Origin: Cocleimonas sp. | GTDB lineage: Bacteria > Pseudomonadota > Gammaproteobacteria > Thiotrichales > Thiotrichaceae | DNA length: 6,582 nt | Direction: 5' to 3' | Assembly: GCA_023145535.1 (NCBI GenBank) | Contig: JAGLDQ010000253.1 | Location: forward strand, 1-6,582 | Shown: positions 1-4,854 of the stretch, one piece after another | Layout of the letters: every line of letters starts with the position of its first letter | Numbering within the stretch: position 1 is the first letter of the stretch | Notes under the pieces: model-generated | What the model saw: the letters and a program-made list of their open reading frames with translations, nothing else | The model's database searches: none | What the model was told of the DNA's origin: nothing | Position numbers and translations under genes: made by a program

Positions 1-233
1 GCCAAATGATAATTAATCTTGAAGGGTTCAATCCACGGCACTAGCTCTACGAACTGCATGTCCGCAGTCCCCACTGTAAATTGCGTCCAGAGTGGAATAC
101 TGAGCAAAAAGGTAAGTACACTCACCGCCAATGCTAACGGACGCGCGACTCCTTTGTCGGGGGAAAATAAGACAAGAAACCCGCCAATAATCGGCAGCCA
201 CACTAAGATGCTAAGCAAATAACCATCAAACAT
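1..233 (-). CDS. nuoM: NADH-quinone oxidoreductase subunit M, 5' part only (N-terminal 77 residues)
   Basis: NuoM is one of the three antiporter-like membrane subunits of complex I and carries one proton channel. Only its beginning lies in the window; the gene runs off the left edge. Translated by hand from the ATG at 233-231, the protein begins MFDGYLLSILVWLPIIGGFL, matching the usual NuoM opening of a hydrophobic first helix with a P-x-I-G-G-F motif, followed by a short polar turn (SPDKG, about residues 24-28) and a second helix (about 31-48). The last readable part (VPWIEPFKINYHL) fits the NuoM 'W(I)..F.I.YHLG.DG' region. The start overlaps the end of nuoL by 8 nt, and a G-rich stretch (GGTGGGG) ends 6 nt before the ATG and can serve as ribosome binding site. 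Identity rests on the N-terminal pattern and on position directly after nuoL. The lysine, glutamate and histidine residues of the channel lie outside the window. Confidence 0.9.
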   Translation of the reverse strand, partial: MFDGYLLSILVWLPIIGGFLVLFSPDKGVARPLALAVSVLTFLLSIPLWTQFTVGTADMQFVELVPWIEPFKINYHL

Positions 234-2223
234 GCTTCACCCCACCAAATATCAACCAACTTACAATAAACAACACACCAATAATCATAGCAAAGGCGTA
301 GTGATATAAATAACCTGTCTGAAGTTGGCGGATAATTCCTGAGAACCAGCCAACCAATTTTGCTGAACCATTGACAACAACCGTATCAATCACAAAGCGA
401 TCTCCTGCTTTAAATAATCCTTTACCGAGTGCCAGCGCACCGCCTGCAAATACCCGTTGATTAAAATCATCGGCATAGTATTTTTTATCCAACAAGGTAT
501 GTAACCAACGGAATTTATTATAGAAAAATTCTGCGATTGCTTGATTTTTCATATAGATATACCAAGCACTCCCCAGACCTGCCATCGCTAACCAGAAGGG
601 AGGCTGCATCATACCGTGCAATACAAAACCAAAGATACCGTGATAACCTTCTTTCAAATCTGCAATGGCATGATGCGAATCAGCAACCGTAATTACCCCA
701 TTAAAGAAGTCACCAACAACCATGGGGTACACAAAGTAACCTGCCAATACCGATGGAATTGCCAAGGCTACCAATGGAACTGTAACAACCCATGGCGACT
801 CTTTTAGGTGTGATTTTGTATGATCATCCATACGTTCTTCGCCGTGGAAAACAAGGAAGAACATTCTAAAACTATAAAATGCCGTCACAAACACACCCAA
901 CAACACCATCACATAGGCATAACCTGCTGCGCCTAGTTCTGAGTGATGTACCGCTTCAATAATCATATCTTTAGAGAAGAAGCCTGAGAAAAATGGGAAA
1001 CCAATCAATGCCAGCGAACCGATTAACGATGTCCAATAGGTAATCGGCATATATTTCTTTAGCCCCCCCATTTTGCGAATATCTTGCTCATGATGCATCG
1101 CGATAATCACAGAACCTGCGGCTAAGAACAACAGTGCCTTAAAGAAGGCGTGCGTCATTAAGTGGAATACACCTGCGCTATAAGCGGATGCACCCAGTGC
1201 GACTGTCATATAACCAAGCTGCGATAAAGTTGAATAAGCAACCACACGCTTAATATCATTTTGCACAATACCAATCAGCCCCATAAAGAAAGCCGTGGTT
1301 GCACCAATCACCAGTACAACATTTAATGCCATATCCGACAATTCAAAAATAGGCGACATACGCGATACCATAAAGATACCGGCGGTCACCATCGTGGCGG
1401 CGTGGATTAGTGCTGAAATAGGGGTTGGGCCTTCCATTGAATCAGGAAGCCAGACATGTAACGGAACTTGTGCCGATTTACCCATTGCCCCAATAAATAA
1501 GAGAATCGCCGTAACGGTCATCAATGACCATTCCTGCCCTGGAATCAGGGTAATCGTAAGGTCTTGAATAGTCGGTAAGGCCTTAAAGACTTCAACATAG
1601 TCAAGTGAACCGGTATATGCATAGATTGCACCAATACCCAGTAGAAAACCAAAATCACCCACTCTATTCACTAAAAATGCTTTCATATTAGCAAAGATAG
1701 CGGTATCACGCGTTGACCAGAAACCAATCAATAGATAAGACACCAAGCCTACAGCTTCCCAGCCAAAGAATAACTGCATAAAGTTATTCGACATCACCAG
1801 CATGAGCATTGAGAAGGTAAACAATGAAATATAGCTAAAGAAGCGCTGATAACTGTTATTACCCGCTTTACTTGTCTTCGGCCAATTATGCTCATCGTCT
1901 GACATATAACCAATGGTATAAATATGCACCATTAGAGAAACGAAGGTGACCACAACCATCATCATTGACGTTAGATTATCAATAAGAAAGCCAACTTCAA
2001 GGGTCATTCCTTCGACTTCCATCCACGTATAGACAGACCCGTTATACGTATTGCCCCCTAAAGCAATATGGACAAAAACATAAGCGGAGAGTAAAAAAGC
2101 AATACCAACCCCAGCAAGGGTGGCTGTATGCGCGCCTTTACGACCAATAACACCACCCAAAAAACCTGCAATCATTGATCCAATCAAAGCAGAAAGCGGA
2201 ATGGCAAGATAGATAAGTTCCAT
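226..2223 (-). CDS. nuoL: NADH-quinone oxidoreductase subunit L
   Basis: NuoL is the distal antiporter-like subunit of complex I (Mrp/ND5 family) in the cytoplasmic membrane, with one proton channel and a long lateral helix that runs along the membrane arm. Counted from the upstream ATG at 2229 (667 residues), I see GWEAVGLVSYLLIGFW at 156-171 with Glu158, the K-S-A-Q-x-PLHVWLPDSMEGPTP block with Lys251, HAATMVTAG with His276, the H-x3-H-x3-K group His356/His360/Lys364, and FFSKD with Lys420-Asp421. These correspond to known channel residues of the family. Residues about 570-635 are amphipathic and fit the lateral helix, followed by a last membrane segment at about 640-662. I prefer the second ATG (2223), giving 665 residues starting MELIYLAIPL, because AAGGGG at 2232-2237 lies 8 nt from it but only 2 nt from the first ATG. 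The gene overlaps nuoM at its 3' end and appears fully intact. Confidence 0.97.
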   Translation of the reverse strand: MELIYLAIPLSALIGSMIAGFLGGVIGRKGAHTATLAGVGIAFLLSAYVFVHIALGGNTYNGSVYTWMEVEGMTLEVGFLIDNLTSMMMVVVTFVSLMVHIYTIGYMSDDEHNWPKTSKAGNNSYQRFFSYISLFTFSMLMLVMSNNFMQLFFGWEAVGLVSYLLIGFWSTRDTAIFANMKAFLVNRVGDFGFLLGIGAIYAYTGSLDYVEVFKALPTIQDLTITLIPGQEWSLMTVTAILLFIGAMGKSAQVPLHVWLPDSMEGPTPISALIHAATMVTAGIFMVSRMSPIFELSDMALNVVLVIGATTAFFMGLIGIVQNDIKRVVAYSTLSQLGYMTVALGASAYSAGVFHLMTHAFFKALLFLAAGSVIIAMHHEQDIRKMGGLKKYMPITYWTSLIGSLALIGFPFFSGFFSKDMIIEAVHHSELGAAGYAYVMVLLGVFVTAFYSFRMFFLVFHGEERMDDHTKSHLKESPWVVTVPLVALAIPSVLAGYFVYPMVVGDFFNGVITVADSHHAIADLKEGYHGIFGFVLHGMMQPPFWLAMAGLGSAWYIYMKNQAIAEFFYNKFRWLHTLLDKKYYADDFNQRVFAGGALALGKGLFKAGDRFVIDTVVVNGSAKLVGWFSGIIRQLQTGYLYHYAFAMIIGVLFIVSWLIFGGVKHV

Positions 2224-2228
2224 GATCA

Positions 2229-2534
2229 TTACCCCTTCATTTGATCAAGTTCTTGCACATTAATCGTGCGACGATTTCTAAAGAGAACAACGAGTATGGC
2301 TAAACCAATCGCTGCTTCAGCCGCCGCAACGGTAAGGATAAAGAAGACAAACACCTGTCCTGCCATATCCCCTAAATAATGTGAAAAAGCAATAAAGTTC
2401 ATATTCACCGCCAATAGCATCAACTCGATACACATCAGCAGAATAATCATATTTTTACGGTTTAGGAAGATGCCTGCAACACTGATAGAAAATAGCAAGC
2501 CTCCTAATATGAGAAAGTGCGATAAAGGGATCAT
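2229..2534 (-). CDS. nuoK: NADH-quinone oxidoreductase subunit K
   Basis: NuoK (ND4L homologue) is a small three-helix membrane subunit of complex I that helps build the proton path between NuoH/A/J and the antiporter-like subunits. At 101 residues it has the usual family length. Helices lie at about 4-24, 29-49 and 60-84. The two buried glutamates essential in E. coli are present: Glu37 in MCIELMLLAVN and Glu73 in the VAAAEAAIGLA segment. The protein ends in a short basic-then-polar tail (FRNRRTINV onward). The ATG directly follows the TAA stop of nuoJ with no gap, and its stop TAA shares one base with the upstream nuoL ATG (TAATG). A strong ribosome binding site, GAGGAG, lies within the end of nuoJ. 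These contacts point to coupled translation of J, K and L. Nothing is missing or unusual. Confidence 0.97.
   Translation of the reverse strand: MIPLSHFLILGGLLFSISVAGIFLNRKNMIILLMCIELMLLAVNMNFIAFSHYLGDMAGQVFVFFILTVAAAEAAIGLAILVVLFRNRRTINVQELDQMKG
2232..2237 (-). promoter_or_regulatory. Shine-Dalgarno site deciding the nuoL start
   Basis: The minus strand reads AAGGGG here, inside the last codons of nuoK. It sits 8 nt before the ATG at 2223-2221 and 2 nt before the ATG at 2229-2227. The spacing favours the second ATG as the nuoL start. Assigned by eye from the sequence only. Confidence 0.5.
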
Positions 2535-3134
2535 TTACAATTTCTCCTCGGTTTTCATTTTAACGATACGTAAACGATCGCTACTCTTAGTGCGAACTTG
2601 TTCCGTAATATTTTGATGTTTGGTAAGGTCATTACGCTTGCGCATAGTCAATGAAATAGCGGCAATAATTGCCACCACTAAAATCACCGCCGCAAGCTCA
2701 AAAGGATAGACATATTCGGTGTAAAGAATCTCACCGAGTGCTTCGGTGTTGCTATAGTCAGCCGGCATCGCGTCGGGAATAGCCATGGTAAAGACATCAG
2801 AACTGACCACCAAAATAATCTCAGCAGCGATAACAACCGCAACTAAAATACCCAATGGTAAATAGCGAATAAAGCCTTCTCGCAAAGGATCAATATTAAT
2901 ATCGAGCATCATAATGACAAATAAGAACAGCACCATCACCGCGCCAACATAAACCAGCACTAAGACCACGCCTAAAAACTCAGCTTCCAACAGAATCCAT
3001 GTCGCTGCACTGGTGAAAAAAGCCAAGATTAAAAATAATGCGGCATAAACGGGATTACGTATTGTCACCACGCCCACGGCGGAGACAACGGTAACCGTTG
3101 CAAACACATAAAAGATGAACAGCTCAAATGTCAT
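2535..3134 (-). CDS. nuoJ: NADH-quinone oxidoreductase subunit J
   Basis: NuoJ (ND6 homologue) is a membrane subunit of complex I next to NuoA, NuoH and NuoK. Its third helix carries a bulge implicated in conformational coupling between quinone reduction and proton pumping. The 199-residue product has five predicted helices at about 3-23, 28-48, 54-76, 91-111 and 143-163. The family signature is clear: RNPVYAALFLI at 26-36, then EAEFLGVVLVLVYVGAVMVL at 50-69, the conserved third helix with Tyr62 and Gly64. After the last helix there is a basic, polar tail of about 35 residues (165-199), expected to be cytoplasmic and somewhat longer than I recall for the E. coli protein. The start is 23 nt after the nuoI stop; only a weak purine stretch (AGAGAA) precedes it, inside a small inverted repeat. 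The stop TAA abuts the nuoK ATG. Confidence 0.96.
   Translation of the reverse strand: MTFELFIFYVFATVTVVSAVGVVTIRNPVYAALFLILAFFTSAATWILLEAEFLGVVLVLVYVGAVMVLFLFVIMMLDINIDPLREGFIRYLPLGILVAVVIAAEIILVVSSDVFTMAIPDAMPADYSNTEALGEILYTEYVYPFELAAVILVVAIIAAISLTMRKRNDLTKHQNITEQVRTKSSDRLRIVKMKTEEKL
2544..2549 (-). promoter_or_regulatory. Shine-Dalgarno site of nuoK
   Basis: The minus strand reads GAGGAG, ending 9 nt before the nuoK ATG (2534-2532). It is the best match to the anti-Shine-Dalgarno sequence among the starts in the window and lies within the last codons of nuoJ, so nuoK can initiate as the nuoJ ribosome terminates. Confidence 0.7.
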
Positions 3135-3136
3135 TT

Positions 3137-3149
3137 ATAGATTCTCTAT
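3137..3149 (-). repeat. Small inverted repeat in the nuoI-nuoJ gap, next to the nuoJ start
   Basis: Perfect 5-bp arms ATAGA and TCTAT separated by 3 nt lie 2 nt before the nuoJ ATG. The weak purine-rich ribosome binding site of nuoJ falls within the arm and loop. The stem is A/T-rich and short, so a regulatory effect is only a possibility; chance occurrence is quite likely. Confidence 0.25.
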
Positions 3150-3157
3150 CAGTGGCT

Positions 3158-3649
3158 CTAGCGGTAAGGCGCATCGGCTTCTTTATGCTTTGCAATTTCT
3201 GCTTCATATTTATCACCAAAGGCAAGTAAGACTTCTTTTGTTTTGACATGCTCGCCACGCTCTTCAAAGTGATACTCAAAAATATGCGTTTCTACAATGG
3301 CATCCACAGGACAAGCTTCTTCGCAAAATCCGCAATAGATACACTTAAACATATCAATATCATATCGCGTGGTTCTGCGTGAGCCATCACCGCGCTCTTC
3401 TGAGTCAATCGTAATCGCTAATGCAGGACAAGCTGCTTCACATAATCGACAGGCAATGCAACGCTCTTCGCCATTAGGATAACGACGCAATGCGTGATGC
3501 CCACGAAAACGGGGCGACATGGGGGTTTTTTGCTCAGGATACTGAATCGTAATCTTACGTTTAAAGAAGTACTTACCTGTAATACTTAACCCTTGAAGCA
3601 ACTCAAATAACGTAAAGGTTTTTATAAAATGTTTGATTGATGCAATCAT
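3158..3649 (-). CDS. nuoI: NADH-quinone oxidoreductase subunit I (2x[4Fe-4S] ferredoxin-type)
   Basis: NuoI is the peripheral-arm subunit that carries clusters N6a and N6b and passes electrons from NuoG towards the final cluster N2 near the quinone site. From the ATG at 3649-3647 the product is 163 residues, the usual length in this family. An N-terminal amphipathic part (IKTFTLFELLQGLSITGKYFF) is expected to lie on the membrane surface. Two complete cluster motifs follow: CIACRLCEAACP with Cys64, 67, 70 and 74, and CIYCGFCEEACP with Cys103, 106, 109 and 113. The frame stays open upstream to an ATG at 3700, but that would add 17 polar residues encoded inside nuoH and unlike NuoI. The chosen ATG overlaps the nuoH stop as ATGA and has GGGAG 8 nt before it. 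All eight cysteines are present, so both clusters should form. Confidence 0.97.
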   Translation of the reverse strand: MIASIKHFIKTFTLFELLQGLSITGKYFFKRKITIQYPEQKTPMSPRFRGHHALRRYPNGEERCIACRLCEAACPALAITIDSEERGDGSRRTTRYDIDMFKCIYCGFCEEACPVDAIVETHIFEYHFEERGEHVKTKEVLLAFGDKYEAEIAKHKEADAPYR

Positions 3650-4704
3650 TTCCACGGCTCCCATCCTAGACCTATGGCTATTCCTTCGCCAAATATCCAA
3701 ATCAATGTAACAGGGATTAAAATTTTCCAGCCTAAGCGCATAATTTGGTCATAGCGATAACGCGGGAACGTTGCTCTAAACCAGAGATACAACACCAAGA
3801 AGAAAAAGGCTTTCATAAACAACCAGTGAATGCCATCCCCTAAAATAAAGCCTAGCACTGGAATATCGGCAAATAGATTGCCAAAGGGAGATAACCAGCC
3901 CCCAAGAAATAATAAAACCGTTAACACTGAAATCAGCAGCATGCTGGCATATTCAGCAAGGAAGAAGAGCGCAAATGCCATCCCTGAATACTCAACGTGG
4001 AAACCAGCCACGATTTCTGACTCACCTTCTGCCACATCAAAGGGCGCACGGTTTGTTTCTGCCACACCGGCTATAAAATAAACGACTAACAAGCCAAACA
4101 AAGGCCACATAAACCAGTTTTGAATACCGCCAGATTGTGCATTCACAATATCACTGAGATTCAAGCTTCCTGCTGCCATTAAAACGCCAACTAAAGCAAA
4201 ACCCATTGCAATTTCATAAGCAACAACCTGTGCACCAACCCGCATAGAACTTAAAATTGCATACTTTGAATTTGATGCCCAACCCGCAAGGATAATACCA
4301 AAGACATCCAGAGAGGTAATCGCTAAGACAAATAATAGCCCCGCATTAATATCCGATAATACGCCACCCTCCCAGAAAGGAATCACAGCCCATACTGCTA
4401 AAGCGGGTGCTAATGCCAACATAGGCGCAATAAAGAAGACCGCTTTATTTGCCTTAGTCGGCGTAATGATCTCCTTAAACATCAGCTTTACAACATCAGC
4501 GATGGGTTGTAGCCAGCCCTTTGGGCCGACTCGATTTGGGCCACAACGTACTTGCATATAACCAATAATTTTGCGTTCTGCAAAAGTGGTATACGCGACG
4601 GCTAAAATAACAGGAAGTAAGATAGCAACAATCTTTAGCAGAATCACAATAACGATCCGCAAAGCTTCTGGCACACTTTCCCAAATTGCGATTAAACTAT
4701 CCAA
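3646..4704 (-). CDS. nuoH: NADH-quinone oxidoreductase subunit H
   Basis: NuoH (ND1 homologue) is the membrane subunit that anchors the peripheral arm and forms most of the quinone-binding chamber and the first part of the proton path. With the TTG at 4704-4702 as start it has 352 residues and about eight membrane helices. Signatures seen: AYTTFAERKIIGYMQVR (residues 37-53), the GPNRVGPKGWLQPIADVVKL block after it, and AETNRAPFDVAEGESEIVAG (215-234), the acidic quinone-site loop with its cluster of glutamates. The frame also opens at an upstream TTG (4743), but that codon lies in a hairpin loop with no ribosome binding site, whereas AGAGAG lies 9 nt before the TTG at 4704. No ATG gives a full-length protein. 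Residue 54 is Cys where many relatives have Ile (QVRCGPNR). The family type resembles alpha/betaproteobacterial NuoH. The 3' end overlaps nuoI as ATGA. Confidence 0.95.
   Translation of the reverse strand: MDSLIAIWESVPEALRIVIVILLKIVAILLPVILAVAYTTFAERKIIGYMQVRCGPNRVGPKGWLQPIADVVKLMFKEIITPTKANKAVFFIAPMLALAPALAVWAVIPFWEGGVLSDINAGLLFVLAITSLDVFGIILAGWASNSKYAILSSMRVGAQVVAYEIAMGFALVGVLMAAGSLNLSDIVNAQSGGIQNWFMWPLFGLLVVYFIAGVAETNRAPFDVAEGESEIVAGFHVEYSGMAFALFFLAEYASMLLISVLTVLLFLGGWLSPFGNLFADIPVLGFILGDGIHWLFMKAFFFLVLYLWFRATFPRYRYDQIMRLGWKILIPVTLIWIFGEGIAIGLGWEPWK
3658..3662 (-). promoter_or_regulatory. Shine-Dalgarno site deciding the nuoI start
   Basis: The minus strand reads GGGAG here, 8 nt before the ATG at 3649. 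Together with the ATGA overlap with nuoH and the expected protein length, it supports this start over the upstream in-frame ATG at 3700. Confidence 0.6.
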
Positions 4705-4713
4705 AATAAATAA

Positions 4714-4719
4714 CTCTCT
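4714..4719 (-). promoter_or_regulatory. Probable weak ribosome binding site of nuoH
   Basis: The minus strand reads AGAGAG, 9 nt before the TTG at 4704-4702. It is only a partial match to AGGAGG, but it is the only purine-rich stretch near a usable start for nuoH, and it supports this TTG over the one at 4743. Confidence 0.4.
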
Positions 4720-4725
4720 GTAAAA

Positions 4726-4750
4726 GCCTGTACGTATTATCAATACAGGC
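4726..4750 (-). promoter_or_regulatory. Hairpin in the nuoG-nuoH gap (possible attenuator or RNA-processing site)
   Basis: Perfect 7-bp arms GCCTGTA and TACAGGC enclose an 11-nt loop. The minus-strand RNA can also fold into GCCT plus GUAUU paired with AAUAC plus AGGC, with a 4-nt bulge, giving 9 pairs. Four U residues and an A follow on the minus strand, which looks like a weak intrinsic terminator, but the genes on both sides belong to one complex, so full termination is unlikely. Partial termination, mRNA stabilisation or processing are open alternatives. It lies directly upstream of the nuoH ribosome binding site. Confidence 0.4.
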
Positions 4751-4854
4751 TATGTTTTTAAAACACTCTCTCTCGCGAAGGAAGAGAATAGGATTATCTT
4801 ATCAATCATAGGGGTTGCCTATTTCTTCCACCTACACCTTTATTTCACTTCCTT

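Larger units (their letters stand above)
4705..4854 (-). other. Intergenic region between nuoG and nuoH
   Basis: This 150-nt stretch is the only sizeable gap in the window. On the minus strand it starts with a purine-rich segment, then a short inverted repeat (ATAGG and CCTAT, 4808-4822), a CT/GA-rich imperfect hairpin (about 4766-4787), an A/T tract and the GCCTGTA hairpin at 4726-4750. I find no convincing promoter: a GATAAT box inside the hairpin loop lacks a good -35 partner. The largest frame is 19 codons (4750-4809). Confidence 0.6.

Noticed and set aside
19..222. Plus-strand open frame of 67 codons at the left edge
   Set aside because: It lies antisense to the beginning of nuoM, whose reading frame gives a convincing NuoM N-terminus; the plus-strand product shows no recognisable features.
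1295..1567. Plus-strand open frame of 90 codons inside nuoL
   Set aside because: It is antisense to a well-conserved part of NuoL containing the channel lysine and histidine motifs, has no recognisable family pattern, and is explained by the codon structure of nuoL.
3650..3700. Upstream extension of nuoI to an ATG at 3700
   Set aside because: The 17 extra residues are encoded within the nuoH 3' end, do not resemble NuoI, and the downstream ATG has better ribosome binding site spacing and gives the usual 163-residue length.
3830..4081. Plus-strand open frame of 83 codons inside nuoH
   Set aside because: Antisense to conserved NuoH sequence, low-complexity polar composition and no family resemblance; a shadow of the real gene.
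4735..4775. Possible internal promoter before nuoH (GATAAT box)
   Set aside because: The -10-like box lies in the loop of a hairpin and the sequence 16-17 nt upstream (GTTTTA or TTTTAA) matches a -35 element poorly.
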